Under the pieces are notes generated by a model. The model searched no databases, had not been told where the DNA came from, and saw nothing but the letters and a program-made list of their open reading frames with translations. A stretch of DNA of 64,000 nucleotides from assembly GCF_014851675.1 (NCBI RefSeq), contig NZ_JACVAE010000002.1:558001-622000 (forward strand), read 5' to 3'. This DNA comes from Rhizobium sp. ARZ01. GTDB taxonomy: Bacteria > Pseudomonadota > Alphaproteobacteria > Rhizobiales > Rhizobiaceae. The translations under genes were made by a program, and so were the position numbers. Below are positions 18,005 through 27,823 of this stretch, one piece after another; positions within the stretch are counted from its first letter, which is position 1, and each line of letters begins with the position of its first letter.

Positions 18005-19396
18005 ATGGCCCCCTACCAGTTCATCGATCGCCCATCTCCGTTCAACACGCGCGGAGGAAAGACGCTCCCAATCTTCGCGATCACGCCAGCCCATATCGAG
18101 ACAGGCACGATCGATCCGATTGCGCTGGACTGGGCCAGGAAGGCTGGCTTCAAGGGGGATTCCGGTTCCCTTCTGCTGATTCCAACCGAGGACGGCCACC
18201 TGGGTGGAGCCTTGTTTGGCCTTGGCAAATCTCCGTCCGAGGCGCCCTTTCTGACCGGCAAGCTCGCACGCACATTGCCGGCGGGCGACTGGCACATCGA
18301 GACAGCACCCCTGACGGCAAACCGGCTGTCGCTCGGCTACGGCCTCGGCAGCTATCGCTTCGAACGCTACCGCGCCGCGACGAACGATGCGCCCACACTG
18401 ATGATTCCTGCGGACGCGGACGCAGTCGACATCAAGCGTCAGCTTGCCGGGGTCTTCCTCGCCCGTGACTTGATCAACATGCCGACCAATGACATGGGGC
18501 CGGATGCCCTCGAAGACGCTTTCCGCGCTCTTGGCGCGCACTACAAGGCCAAGGTTTCGGTCGCTCAGGGCGACGACCTCCTGAAGGAGAACTTTCCTTT
18601 GATCCACACGGTCGGCCGCGCCGCTGCCGAGGCACCGCGCCTGCTGGAACTGCGCTGGGGCAAGAAGGGGCATCGCAAGGTGACCCTCGTTGGCAAGGGC
18701 GTGTGCTTCGATACCGGCGGGCTCGATATCAAGCCGGCCGCTTCGATGCTGCTGATGAAGAAAGACATGGGCGGGGCCGCCAATGTCATGGGCCTGGCAC
18801 TGATGATCATGGACGCCAAGCTCAAGATCGATCTCCGCGTGCTGGTGCCTGTCGTCGAAAATTCGATCTCCTCCAACGCCTTCCGGCCCGGCGACATCTA
18901 TCGCAGCCGCAAGGGCCTGACGGTGCAGATCGACAACACCGACGCGGAGGGCCGATTGATCCTGGCCGATGCATTGGCTCTGGCCGATGAGGACGAACCG
19001 GACCTCCTGATTGACATGGCGACGCTGACCGGTGCGGCTCGCGTCGCACTCGGCCCCGATCTTCCCCCCTTCTTCACCGACGACGAGGACCTGGCGCATG
19101 ACCTGGTCGACGCCAGCCTGTCGGTGGACGATCCGATGTGGCGGATGCCACTCTACATGGGCTACGACAAGGACGTCTCGGCCCGCATCGCCGATCTGAC
19201 CAATGCGCCGGCAGGCGGCATGGCGGGCTCCATCACTGCGGCCCTGTTCCTGAAGCGTTTCGTGACGCGAACAAAGAGCTGGGCGCATTTCGACATCTAT
19301 GGCTGGGCCCCGACCGAACGGCCACATTCGCCGATTGGCGGCGAAGCGCAGGCGATCCGTGCGCTCTACAAACACCTGAAGTCTTTTGCCGGATAA
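18005..19396 (+). CDS. Leucyl aminopeptidase family protein (M17)
   Basis: This cytosolic metalloexopeptidase removes N-terminal residues from peptides. The 463-residue protein has a variable N-terminal half and the conserved M17 catalytic domain from about 170. Dizinc ligands and the catalytic lysine lie in GKGVCFDTGGLDIK (about 233-246) and MKKDMGG, with the family signature NTDAEGRL (about 315). An AAAGG seven bases before the ATG supports the start. The chain is shorter and N-terminally divergent compared with classical PepA (about 500 residues), so I do not assign the pepA symbol. It stands alone, divergent from tadD. Confidence 0.88.
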   Translation: MAPYQFIDRPSPFNTRGGKTLPIFAITPAHIETGTIDPIALDWARKAGFKGDSGSLLLIPTEDGHLGGALFGLGKSPSEAPFLTGKLARTLPAGDWHIETAPLTANRLSLGYGLGSYRFERYRAATNDAPTLMIPADADAVDIKRQLAGVFLARDLINMPTNDMGPDALEDAFRALGAHYKAKVSVAQGDDLLKENFPLIHTVGRAAAEAPRLLELRWGKKGHRKVTLVGKGVCFDTGGLDIKPAASMLLMKKDMGGAANVMGLALMIMDAKLKIDLRVLVPVVENSISSNAFRPGDIYRSRKGLTVQIDNTDAEGRLILADALALADEDEPDLLIDMATLTGAARVALGPDLPPFFTDDEDLAHDLVDASLSVDDPMWRMPLYMGYDKDVSARIADLTNAPAGGMAGSITAALFLKRFVTRTKSWAHFDIYGWAPTERPHSPIGGEAQAIRALYKHLKSFAG

Positions 19397-19407
19397 CGAC
19401 AGACGGA

Positions 19408-19432
19408 ATGCGCGGTGGTCAGCACCGCGCAT
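19408..19432 (+). terminator. Hairpin after the aminopeptidase gene
   Basis: A perfect ten-pair stem, ATGCGCGGTG with CACCGCGCAT, and a five-base loop, starting 12 bases after the stop. The tail is CTCTACTT rather than a T run, so termination may be weak. Confidence 0.5.
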
Positions 19433-19514
19433 CTCTACTTGGATGTCAGTTCTCACGACCAGCAGATTGGGCCAAACAGCGAAGTCCTTTTCATCCCAGC
19501 AACGATCGGATAGC

Positions 19515-19530
19515 GTGATAACACTATCAC
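19515..19530. promoter_or_regulatory. Palindromic operator before the MarR gene
   Basis: GTGATA, four bases, TATCAC: a perfect 16-base inverted repeat ending 16 bases before the marR start. MarR proteins typically bind such palindromes at their own promoter, so this is a likely autoregulatory site. Confidence 0.5.
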
Positions 19531-19546
19531 CACTTCGGAGTCGGAC

Positions 19547-19897
19547 TTGCCAGTGGAACTTACGGCCTCGCAGGCGCTCGGCCTCTGGCATACCGTGTCG
19601 CTTGAGCAGGTGCGGCTTGACGGACGCGACCTGAGCCTGCGCCAGCTTGCAATCCTCCTGGAGATCTACCTCGTGCCGCCGCCACACACGGTTCGGGGCC
19701 TTGCCGCGAAACTCGGCGTGACGAAGCCCGTCATTACCCGCGCGCTCGACACGATGGGCGAACAGGGCCTTGTGACGCGCGAACGCGACGAAAGCGACAA
19801 GCGCAATGTCATCATCAAGCGTACCCTGAGCGGTGCGCTCTATCTTGAGAAACTCGGCGATCTGATCATGCGTCGCGGCCGAGTGCTGAACCCGTGA
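19547..19897 (+). CDS. MarR family transcriptional regulator
   Basis: The 116-residue DNA-binding protein has a winged helix covering most of its length; the recognition region reads LGVTKPVITRALDTMGEQGLV. It is smaller than usual MarR proteins (about 140), mainly lacking the C-terminal dimerisation helices. The start is TTG with CGGAG six bases upstream; a GTG two codons later is the alternative. Its stop meets the next gene, an NlpC/P60 hydrolase, in a GTGA junction, so the two are one transcription unit. A palindrome directly upstream suggests self-repression. The ligand is unknown. Confidence 0.8.
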   Translation: MPVELTASQALGLWHTVSLEQVRLDGRDLSLRQLAILLEIYLVPPPHTVRGLAAKLGVTKPVITRALDTMGEQGLVTRERDESDKRNVIIKRTLSGALYLEKLGDLIMRRGRVLNP

Positions 19898-19905
19898 GAC
19901 CTGTT

Positions 19906-20760
19906 ATGAACGCTTTGCCCGACCGCCGCCTGAACGCCTATCGCGCCGATCTTGCCGAGGAAGCGCTACGTGGCGCCGTCGATGCAGTTCGCTATACCGC
20001 CGGCACACCGGCGCGGATCAACGCCCCTGTGATCGGGCTCCGCCCACGGCCGGATCTGACGGCGGGCATCGATACGGAGCTGCTCTACGGCGAAACCGTG
20101 CGTGTGCTCGACCGGGCCGACGGTTGGGCCTGGGTTAAAGCGGACTTCGACGGTTATGTCGGCTACCTGCCGGAAGCGGCCCTGCTGGGTGCCGACAAGG
20201 TTGCGACGCATGTCATCACCGTTCCGCGCACCTTCGCCTATACCGGTGCCGACCTGCGCACACCGGCGGCATTTTCCTTGTCGCTCGGAAGCCGGATATC
20301 GGTCATCGGCGAGAGCGAGACCCGTGGCACGCGATATTTGACCCTGGAGAGCGGCCAATCGGTCGTGGCGAACCATTGCGTTCCGGTAGGCCAGCTGATC
20401 GCAGACGACTACGTATCGGTCGCGCTCCGGTTTTTGGAAACACCCTATCTGTGGGGCGGTCGCAGTGGCTTCGGCATCGATTGCTCCGGCTTGGTCCAGC
20501 TCTCGATGATGATGACCGGCCGTGTAGTCCAGCGCGATTCGGATATGCAGGCCAGCGGCCTTGGCACGCCGATTGATCGTAGTGATCTGCGGCGCGGCGA
20601 CCTGGTGTTCTGGAAGGGTCACGTTGCGATCATGGAAGATCCGGAAACCATCGTGCATGCCAACGGCCACACGATGAGCGTCGCGCGAGAGGGGCTGCAG
20701 GCGGCGATCGAACGGATCGGCTGGCTCTATGAGCAGCCGAACGGATACCGCAGGCCCTGA
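19906..20760 (+). CDS. NlpC/P60 family cell-wall hydrolase with SH3 domains
   Basis: The 284-residue C40 peptidase probably cleaves peptidoglycan stem peptides. Two bacterial SH3-like domains (about 35-95 and 105-160) precede the catalytic domain (about 168-284), with the nucleophile in IDCSGLV (C193), H239 in GHVAIM and a third polar residue at H251. No signal peptide is evident, so it may act on recycled muropeptides in the cytosol, as described for related enzymes. GTG 19894 overlapping the marR stop is an alternative start. It is cotranscribed with the MarR gene. Confidence 0.82.
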   Translation: MNALPDRRLNAYRADLAEEALRGAVDAVRYTAGTPARINAPVIGLRPRPDLTAGIDTELLYGETVRVLDRADGWAWVKADFDGYVGYLPEAALLGADKVATHVITVPRTFAYTGADLRTPAAFSLSLGSRISVIGESETRGTRYLTLESGQSVVANHCVPVGQLIADDYVSVALRFLETPYLWGGRSGFGIDCSGLVQLSMMMTGRVVQRDSDMQASGLGTPIDRSDLRRGDLVFWKGHVAIMEDPETIVHANGHTMSVAREGLQAAIERIGWLYEQPNGYRRP

Positions 20761-20772
20761 AGCGCGACCCGA

Positions 20773-21738
20773 TCAGTAGCCGGCAGTGCGATCGACCACG
20801 TGCTCCAGCGATCGACCGCCTTCCAACCGGGCAATCTGTTGCTCGACATGCGCAAACAGCGCTTTGACGTCTGAAGCCGCCGCGGCATGCGGGGTCACGA
20901 AAACCTTCTCATGCGTCCACAAACGGCTTTCGAGCGGCAGCGGCTCCTGCTCAAACACGTCCAGCGAGGCGCCCACAAGAACTCCGCTGTCGAGTGCAGC
21001 CAAAATGTCCACCTCGACCTGGCTGCCACCGCGACCGGCATTGACGAAGACCGGCCCGCCCAGAGGCCCGTTGCGGCGCAGCTTCGAGAAAAGGCGGGCA
21101 TTGAAGATGCCGCGGGTTTCTGCCGTCAACGGCAGCAGACCAACGAGAATATCCGTCCGGGCAAGGAACGCGTCCAGCCCGGCGGCATCGAATGTCTCTA
21201 TACCATCGATTTCCTTCTTGCGGCGCGACCACCCGATGACGTCAAAGCCCATTGTCCGCAGTTTTGCCGCCGCGTCGGTCCCGAGCACGCCGAGCCCCAT
21301 GATACCGACGGTGACTTCCCTGGCCTCAGGCTGGGCGAGCTCTCGCCAGACGCGCTTGCTGTTCTGTGCCTCGTAGGCCTTGAATTGACGAAGATGCAGC
21401 AGGCACTGCAGCACGACCCACTCGCTCATGCGCGTCGTCAGCGTGGTGTCGACGAAACGGACGACTGGAACGTCCGGCAGGCCCGGCAGGGTCATGACGT
21501 GGTCGACGCCCGCTCCGCCCGAGAAAACCACCTTCAGATCCTTCGCCCGCGAAAACAGATCGGCGGCAGGCTTCCAGACCACCGCGTGATCGACGCCCGA
21601 CAGATCACGTGCTTTGTTTGCCGGGAGGGCGAGGTCAATCACTTCGCGGTCGGCAAAGGCTCCCTTCAGCGCGGCCGAAACCTCTTGGCGATCGAACTTC
21701 AAATCGATGATGACGGGGCTTTTCTTCTGCACGTTCAT
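20773..21738 (-). CDS. Glyoxylate/hydroxypyruvate reductase A-like 2-hydroxyacid dehydrogenase
   Basis: This NAD(P)H-dependent reductase (321 residues) is of the D-2-hydroxyacid dehydrogenase family, GhrA branch. The Rossmann motif is GIMGLGVLGTDAA (about 146-158). Catalytic residues are visible as the Arg in NAGRGG, the Glu in FEQEP and the His in TPHAAA. Likely substrates are glyoxylate or hydroxypyruvate; the motifs do not settle the choice. It is separated by 24 bases from yejF on the same strand, so it might be read as the tail upstream or downstream of that unit; it is downstream of the yej operon in transcription order. Confidence 0.85.
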   Translation of the reverse strand: MNVQKKSPVIIDLKFDRQEVSAALKGAFADREVIDLALPANKARDLSGVDHAVVWKPAADLFSRAKDLKVVFSGGAGVDHVMTLPGLPDVPVVRFVDTTLTTRMSEWVVLQCLLHLRQFKAYEAQNSKRVWRELAQPEAREVTVGIMGLGVLGTDAAAKLRTMGFDVIGWSRRKKEIDGIETFDAAGLDAFLARTDILVGLLPLTAETRGIFNARLFSKLRRNGPLGGPVFVNAGRGGSQVEVDILAALDSGVLVGASLDVFEQEPLPLESRLWTHEKVFVTPHAAAASDVKALFAHVEQQIARLEGGRSLEHVVDRTAGY

Positions 21739-21762
21739 ACCTGCACTGTTGGGGAAAGCCAG

Positions 21763-23403
21763 CTACTGGCGGATGACGTCTGATTTTACGGCTGCGAGAT
21801 CGAAGGCAGCGGCCATCAGAGCTTTTGTGTAGGGCATCTCGGGCGCTTCGATAATGCGCGCCGCCGGCCCCTTCTCGACCACCTTGCCTGCACGCATGAC
21901 GATGATGTCGTTGGCAAGCGCACGCACGACCTTCAGGTCGTGGCTGATGAAGAGATAGGCGAGATTGTGCCTGGCCTGCAGGTCGCGCAGGAGATCGACG
22001 ACCTGCGCCTGCACGCTCATGTCGAGCGCCGAGGTCGGTTCGTCCAGCATGACGAATTCCGGCTTCAGCACCATGGCGCGGGCGATCGCGATGCGCTGGC
22101 GCTGGCCGCCGGAAAACTCGTGCGGATAGCGCCAGCGGGTGGCCGGATCGAGCCCGGTCTCCTCCAGGGCGGCGGCGACCCGACGATCACGCTCGTCGGC
22201 GGAGAGTTTCGGCTCGTGGATTTCCAGTCCTTCGGCGACGATATCGGCCACCGACATGCGGGGCGACAGCGATCCGTAAGGGTCCTGGAAGACGATCTGC
22301 ATGCGGCTCCTGAGCGGCCGCATTTCCTTGAACGTGTAGCTGGCGATGTCCTTGCCGATGAAGGCGATCCTGCCCTTCGACGCGATCAGCCGCGTCAGCG
22401 CCAGACCGAGCGTCGTCTTGCCCGAGCCCGATTCACCGACCACGCCGAGCGTATGGCCGGCCTTCAGCGTCAGATCGATGCCGTCGACCGCCTTCACGTG
22501 GTCCACGACCTTGCGCATGAAGCCCGCCTTGATCGGGAACCAGACCTTGATGTCGTCGGCCTCCATGATGACGGGCTTGCTTTCATTAGGCGGCAGGGGC
22601 GCCCCTCTCGGTTCCGAGGCCAAAAGATGGCGCGTGTATTCATGCTGCGGATTGGTGAAGATCGCCTCCACCGGGCCGCTTTCGACGATCTGTCCCTTGG
22701 TCATCACGCAGACCCGGTCGGCGAACTTTCGCACGATGCCGAGGTCGTGGGTGATGAAGAGCATGGACATGCCGTGCTCTTCCTTGAGATTCTTCAGAAG
22801 TTCGAGGATTTGCGCCTGCACGGTGACATCGAGCGCCGTCGTCGGCTCGTCGGCGATCAGCAGTTCCGGCCGGTTCGCCAGCGCCATCGCGATCATCACG
22901 CGCTGGCGCTGGCCGCCGGAAAGCTCGTGCGGGTAGGCGTCAAGCCTTTTCTCAGGCTCGCGGATGCCGACCTGGTTGAGGAGCTCGAGCGTGCGCGTCC
23001 GCGCCTGCTGACCCTTCAAACCCTGATGCAGCTCGAGGATTTCACCGATCTGCCGCTCGATTGAGTGGAGCGGATTGAGCGAAGTCATCGGCTCCTGGAA
23101 GATCATCGTGACGTCGTTGCCGCGCACTTCGCGCAGCTCGGCGTCCGGCGCGTTCATCAGGTCGCGGCCCTTGAAGAGCACCGTTCCCGAGGGATGGCTC
23201 GCCGCCGGATAGGGCAGGAGCTTCAGGATCGAATTCGCCGTCACCGATTTTCCGGAGCCGGACTCGCCAACAAGCGCGACCACCTCACCACGACCGATCT
23301 CGAAGGAGACGCGATCGACCGCAAGCGACGTCTTGCCGCCCTGGTGGAAGGCGACCGAAAGGTCTTTCACACTCAGGATCGGATCTCTGTATTGATCGTT
23401 CAT
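21763..23403 (-). CDS. yejF: Peptide ABC transporter ATPase YejF
   Basis: The 546-residue protein fuses two ATPase domains that drive the Yej peptide importer. Domain 1 has Walker A GESGSGKS (46-53) and signature LSGGQRQR; domain 2 repeats GESGSGKT and FSGGQRQR in the second half. ATG 23403 gives the family N-terminus; the frame stays open far upstream inside yejE but that is chance. It follows yejE by eight bases. In rhizobia Yej is tied to uptake of short peptides, including antimicrobial peptides, and in Agrobacterium to muropeptide uptake. Confidence 0.93.
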   Translation of the reverse strand: MNDQYRDPILSVKDLSVAFHQGGKTSLAVDRVSFEIGRGEVVALVGESGSGKSVTANSILKLLPYPAASHPSGTVLFKGRDLMNAPDAELREVRGNDVTMIFQEPMTSLNPLHSIERQIGEILELHQGLKGQQARTRTLELLNQVGIREPEKRLDAYPHELSGGQRQRVMIAMALANRPELLIADEPTTALDVTVQAQILELLKNLKEEHGMSMLFITHDLGIVRKFADRVCVMTKGQIVESGPVEAIFTNPQHEYTRHLLASEPRGAPLPPNESKPVIMEADDIKVWFPIKAGFMRKVVDHVKAVDGIDLTLKAGHTLGVVGESGSGKTTLGLALTRLIASKGRIAFIGKDIASYTFKEMRPLRSRMQIVFQDPYGSLSPRMSVADIVAEGLEIHEPKLSADERDRRVAAALEETGLDPATRWRYPHEFSGGQRQRIAIARAMVLKPEFVMLDEPTSALDMSVQAQVVDLLRDLQARHNLAYLFISHDLKVVRALANDIIVMRAGKVVEKGPAARIIEAPEMPYTKALMAAAFDLAAVKSDVIRQ

Positions 23404-23411
23404 GGCGGCGC

Positions 23412-24557
23412 TCAACGGAAGGTCTTCCTCGGGTCGAAGGCGTCGCGCGTCGCTTCCCCGACGAAGATCAAAAGCGACAGCATCAGCGACATGATGGCGA
23501 AGGCGGTCAGCCCCAGCCAGGGTGCCTGCAGGTTCTGCTTGCCCTGGGCGATCAGTTCGCCGAGCGACGGCGACCCCGGCGGCATGCCGAAGCCGAGGAA
23601 ATCGAGCGAGGTCAGCGTCGTGATGGAGCCCGACAGGATGAAGGGCAGGAAGGTGAGGGTGGCGACCATCGCGTTGGGCAGGAGGTGGCGCACCATTATT
23701 GTGCCGTTGCCGACGCCGAGCGCGCGGGCGGCCCTGACATACTCGAAATTCCTCGCCCGCAGGAATTCCGCGCGAACGACTCCGACAAAGCCGACCCAGG
23801 AAAAGAGCAGCATGATGGACAGCAGGATCCAGAAGCCGGGCGGCAGGATCGAGGCGATGATCAAGAGAATGTAGAGCACCGGCATGGACGACCAGATCTC
23901 GATGAAGCGCTGCATCAAGAGATCGGTCCAGCCGCCGAAATACCCCTGCACGGCACCGGCGCTGACACCGACGATGGCCGAGGCGATAGTCAGCGCCAGG
24001 CCGAAGAGCACGGAAATGCGGAAGCCATAGATCGTGCGGGCCAGCACATCGCGCGCCTGGTCGTCGGTGCCGAGCCAGTTCATGTTGCCGAGGATGCAAC
24101 CCCGGTCATCCTGTCCCATCGGATAGCCGGAGCAGCGCTCCTCCTTGCTCATCAGCCAGAAGGGTTTGGTGGGCGCCGAATGGGGAATGTTGGAATTGGT
24201 GCTGCGATACGAGTAGCGGATCGGCGGCCAGATCATCCAGCCGTTCGCCTCGATCTCGTCGCGGATGAAATCCGACTTGTAGTCCGTCTCGGCAAGGAAG
24301 CCGCCGAATTTCTCTTCCGGGTAGTTCACCAGCACGGGAAACAGGATTTCGCCCTTGTAGGAGGCGACGACCGGACGATCGTTGGCGATGAACTCGGCGC
24401 AGAGACTGAGACCGAACAGCACCAGGAAGATCCAGAGTGACCAATACCCTCGGCGGTTGGCCTTGAAGTTCTCCCAGCGGCGGCGGTTCGTCGGCGACAG
24501 CAGCCCCTTCGGCGGCGTGCTGGTCGGCATCGAACGGGTGTCGGGAAGGGCGGCCAT
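23412..24557 (-). CDS. yejE: Peptide ABC transporter permease YejE
   Basis: This inner-membrane permease (381 residues) has an N-terminal helix (about 40-60), a long periplasmic insert with two cysteines, and a binding-protein-dependent transport domain of five helices from about 175. The EAA-like loop reads EYVRAARALGVGNG. It heterodimerises with YejB. Its ATG shares one base with the yejB stop (TGATG), so translation is coupled. Confidence 0.93.
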   Translation of the reverse strand: MAALPDTRSMPTSTPPKGLLSPTNRRRWENFKANRRGYWSLWIFLVLFGLSLCAEFIANDRPVVASYKGEILFPVLVNYPEEKFGGFLAETDYKSDFIRDEIEANGWMIWPPIRYSYRSTNSNIPHSAPTKPFWLMSKEERCSGYPMGQDDRGCILGNMNWLGTDDQARDVLARTIYGFRISVLFGLALTIASAIVGVSAGAVQGYFGGWTDLLMQRFIEIWSSMPVLYILLIIASILPPGFWILLSIMLLFSWVGFVGVVRAEFLRARNFEYVRAARALGVGNGTIMVRHLLPNAMVATLTFLPFILSGSITTLTSLDFLGFGMPPGSPSLGELIAQGKQNLQAPWLGLTAFAIMSLMLSLLIFVGEATRDAFDPRKTFR

Positions 24558-25639
24558 CAGACGTCCCTCCGCTCGAAGTCGATGCGCGGATCGACCCAGG
24601 TATAGATCAGGTCGGAGAGCAGGCTGACGAACAGCCCCATCAGCGAGAAGATATAGAGGGTCGCAAAAACGATCGGATAATCACGGCGGACGACGGCGTC
24701 ATAACCGAGGCGGCCGAGGCCATCGAGCGAGAAGATGTACTCGATCAGAAGCGAGCCGGTGAAGAAGGCCGAGATGAAGGCGCCGGGGAAGCCGGCGATG
24801 ATGATCAGCATGGCGTTGCGGAACACGTGACCGTAGAGCACCTGTCGCTCCGTCAGCCCCTTCGCGCGGGCGGTCACCACGTACTGCTTCTTGATCTCGT
24901 CGATGAAGGAATTCTTCGTCAAAAGCGTCGTCGTGGCAAAGGCCGAAAGCAGCAGCGTGATGATCGGCAGCGTCATATGCCAGAGATAGTCGAGCGGCTT
25001 CTGCCACCACCGCAGCTGCCAGAAATCGTCGGAGACGATGCCGCGCAACGGAAACCAGTCGAAGAACGAGCCGCCGGCAAAGACGACGATCAGGAGAATG
25101 CCGAACAGGAAGCTCGGCACGGCGTAGCCGATAACGATGACGCCCGAGGTCCACACGTCGAAGGTAGAGCCGTCGGAAACCGCCTTCCTGATGCCGAGCG
25201 GGATCGAGATCGCGTAGGACAAGATCAGGATCCAGACGCCCAGCGAGATCGAGACGGGCATCTTCTCCTTGATGAGGTCGACGACGGAGGTGTTGCGGAA
25301 GAAGCTTTCGCCGAAATCGAAGCGCAAATAGTTGCCCATCATCGTCAGGAAGCGTTCGAGCGGCGGCTTGTCGAAGCCGAACTGCTTTTCCAGCTTGGCG
25401 ATGAACTCCGGGTCGAGACCGCGCGCGCCGCGATAGCCGGAGGATGAATCCTGCGAAAAATCCTGCAACATGTCGCCGGAGCCGGACAGCCGATCGCCGC
25501 CACTCTGGCTCGTGAGATCGGATATCACCTGCTCGACCGGTCCGCCCGGCGCAAACTGCACGACGATGAAGGAGATCGCCATGATGCCGACGATCGTCGG
25601 AATCATCAAAAGCAGGCGGCGGAGAATGTAGGCCCCCAT
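24557..25639 (-). CDS. yejB: Peptide ABC transporter permease YejB
   Basis: The 360-residue inner-membrane permease has a first helix at about 7-28 (RRLLLMIPTIVGIMAISFIVV), a periplasmic segment, and the transport domain with its cytosolic coupling loop QYVVTARAKGLTER. It is the partner of YejE. The gene is separated from yejA by 148 bases that contain a short palindrome (25726-25737), a usual arrangement letting the binding protein be made in excess. Confidence 0.93.
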   Translation of the reverse strand: MGAYILRRLLLMIPTIVGIMAISFIVVQFAPGGPVEQVISDLTSQSGGDRLSGSGDMLQDFSQDSSSGYRGARGLDPEFIAKLEKQFGFDKPPLERFLTMMGNYLRFDFGESFFRNTSVVDLIKEKMPVSISLGVWILILSYAISIPLGIRKAVSDGSTFDVWTSGVIVIGYAVPSFLFGILLIVVFAGGSFFDWFPLRGIVSDDFWQLRWWQKPLDYLWHMTLPIITLLLSAFATTTLLTKNSFIDEIKKQYVVTARAKGLTERQVLYGHVFRNAMLIIIAGFPGAFISAFFTGSLLIEYIFSLDGLGRLGYDAVVRRDYPIVFATLYIFSLMGLFVSLLSDLIYTWVDPRIDFERRDV

Positions 25640-25787
25640 CAGTCCGGTCTCCGCATCACCAGATGTGCCGTGCTGCCGTCAGTTGCCTTGCTAGCTTTCA
25701 ATCCACCGTACCTTGCTGTGTCGCGCCGCCATGGCGGTGATTCGTATCGGGGCCATTTGGAGCGCAGCCGCGTGTCAAAGCAAGCCA

Positions 25788-27641
25788 TCAATCCTGCTTC
25801 ACCTCGGTTGACCACCAGGCGTCGGGGAACCCAAGCCCGTAGGTAGGGAGCTCCGCGGCGTGGGTAATCCGGTTCCAGTAAGCTATCGGTGCCGCCATGC
25901 GGTAGTACATGGGAACCACGTAGTGGTGGGCTAGCAGGACGCGATCCATGGCCCGTGTCGCCGCGACGAGCTCCTCACGGTCCTTGGCGAAAATGATGCG
26001 ATCGATCAGCGCGTCGATCGCCGGATCGGCGATGCCGGCATAGTTCCGCGATCCCTCGCGAGAGACCGATGACGAACCCCAGTAGTCGCCCTGCTCGTTA
26101 CCAGGGTGCAGCGTCTGCCCCCAGACGAACCAGGTCATGTCGTAGTCGAAGGACCGCAGGCGGTTCGTATACTGCGCGGGATCGACGGTGCGCACGCGCG
26201 CGTCGATCCCAATGCGCTTGAGATTGTTGGCATAGGGTACGGCGACGCGCTCCAGCGTCGGGCTGGAGAGCAGGATCTCGAAGGATAGCGGCTCTCCGGT
26301 GTCCGCCTTCACCATCCGGTTGCCCTTCAGGACATAGCCGGCGTCCTTGAGGAGCACTACCGCCTTGCGCAGGTTTTCACGGGCCTTTCCGGGGTCGCCG
26401 CCAACAGGGTTTTCATAGGGCTCGGTGAAGACACCCGGCGGAACCTTGTCCTTCAATTCGTAGAGGATCTCCAGTTCCTTGCCTTCGGGCAGACCCGATG
26501 AAGCGAGCTCGGTTCCGAAGAAGTAGCTGTTGACCCGCTTGTACTGGTCGTAAAAGACCGTCTTGTTCAATTCCTCGAAATCGAAGGCATAGTTCAGCGC
26601 CTGGCGGACGCGTTCGTCCTGGAACATCTCCTTGCGCATGTTCGGCACCATGGCCTGCATGATGCCGGTGGCGCGATAGGGATTGGGTACCTCCTCGCGC
26701 TTCACGCGGCCGTCCTTGACGGCCGGAAAGTTGTAGCCCGTCGCCCATCGGCTTGCCTGGTTTTCAAACCAGTAGTCAACATTGCCGGCGCGGAAGGACT
26801 CGAACTCGACGTTGCGGTCGCCGTAGAAGGAATATTCGATCCGGCCGAAGTTGTTCTGGCCGACATTGACGTTCAGGTCCTTGGCCCAATAGTCGTCGCG
26901 CAGCTCGTAGCGGATCGCCGAGCCCGGCGAGAAGGAGGCGATCTTGTAAGGGCCGGAGCCCATCACCGGTTCGAGCGTCGTCTTCGATATGTCACGCTGC
27001 TTGCCGGCGGCGTCCTTGCCCTCCCACCAGTGCTTCGGCACCACCGGGAACTGGCCGAGGATCTGCGGCAGCTCGCGATTGTTCTTCTCATCGAAATGGA
27101 AGGTCACATCGCGCTCACCGGTCTTTTCGACGGACGTGACGTGCTGGTAGTAATTGGTCAGCATCGGATCATGCTCGACCGCCTTCTCAAAGGAGAAGAT
27201 CACGTCTTCGGGCGTCACCGACTGCCCGTCCGCCCACTTCGCCTCCGCGCGCAGGCGATAGGTGGCAGAGGAAATGTCGTCCGGATAGGAAACGCCTTCG
27301 GCAAGCAGGCCATAGGAGGTGGTCACCTCGTCGTCGGACGATTTCATCAGCGTGTCGAAGACGAGGCCGACACCCGCCGCGGCCTCGCCCTTGGCGAGCA
27401 GTGGATTGAACGTATCGAAAGTGCCGTCGTTGGAAAGCCGGAGCGTACCGCCTTTCGGCGCCTTCGGGTTGACGTAGTCGAAATGGGCAAAGCCGGGCTG
27501 GTACTTGAGATCGCCGACAGTCGAAACTCCGTGGCGCCATTGCGGGGCTGGATCCTCGGCGCGTGCAGGGGTGAGCAGGCAGGCGGCGGCCGTCGCCGCA
27601 ACGATCAAGCCGAAGAAGAACCTGTACGGTCCGTGTAGCAT
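25788..27641 (-). CDS. yejA: Periplasmic peptide-binding protein YejA
   Basis: The 617-residue family 5 solute-binding protein captures oligopeptides for YejBEF. The signal peptide covers about 1-28 (cleavage near PARA|E), followed by the SBP_bac_5 domain. ATG 27641 is preceded by AAGGGG eight bases away, while an upstream in-frame start has no such site. First gene of yejA-yejB-yejE-yejF. It is divergent from mepA across a 182-base gap, which fits a link to murein peptides. In some Rhizobiaceae the binding protein for this transporter is called YepA; I cannot tell the two apart here. Confidence 0.9.
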   Translation of the reverse strand: MLHGPYRFFFGLIVAATAAACLLTPARAEDPAPQWRHGVSTVGDLKYQPGFAHFDYVNPKAPKGGTLRLSNDGTFDTFNPLLAKGEAAAGVGLVFDTLMKSSDDEVTTSYGLLAEGVSYPDDISSATYRLRAEAKWADGQSVTPEDVIFSFEKAVEHDPMLTNYYQHVTSVEKTGERDVTFHFDEKNNRELPQILGQFPVVPKHWWEGKDAAGKQRDISKTTLEPVMGSGPYKIASFSPGSAIRYELRDDYWAKDLNVNVGQNNFGRIEYSFYGDRNVEFESFRAGNVDYWFENQASRWATGYNFPAVKDGRVKREEVPNPYRATGIMQAMVPNMRKEMFQDERVRQALNYAFDFEELNKTVFYDQYKRVNSYFFGTELASSGLPEGKELEILYELKDKVPPGVFTEPYENPVGGDPGKARENLRKAVVLLKDAGYVLKGNRMVKADTGEPLSFEILLSSPTLERVAVPYANNLKRIGIDARVRTVDPAQYTNRLRSFDYDMTWFVWGQTLHPGNEQGDYWGSSSVSREGSRNYAGIADPAIDALIDRIIFAKDREELVAATRAMDRVLLAHHYVVPMYYRMAAPIAYWNRITHAAELPTYGLGFPDAWWSTEVKQD

Positions 27642-27823
27642 GCCAAACCCCTTTTGTTGTGTTGCGAATGCCCTTGCCGGAAAGATTAGACAAATTCCGG
27701 GCACGCCGCCATCAAAGCGGCGATTTTTTGCGGCCCCTTGCTGCAGTCAAAAATTCATTCACGCGAAAGGGCGCCGTGCTATTTCGTGAAGAACGTTAGT
27801 CACGACCGATTCTGGGCCATCAA

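Noticed and set aside
17825..19687. 620-codon minus-strand frame
   Set aside because: Antisense to the M17 aminopeptidase, whose catalytic motifs are intact; no recognisable protein features.
21940..23874. Two plus-strand frames across yejF and yejE
   Set aside because: Antisense to clear ABC transporter genes; repetitive His/Arg/Asp content.
23404..24099. N-terminal extension of yejF through yejE
   Set aside because: Frame is open by chance; it would overlap yejE out of frame and adds no YejF-like sequence.
25726..25737. Palindrome CCGCCATGGCGG in the yejA-yejB gap
   Set aside because: Short, GC-rich and with minimal loop; could occur by chance. Noted only as part of the gap.
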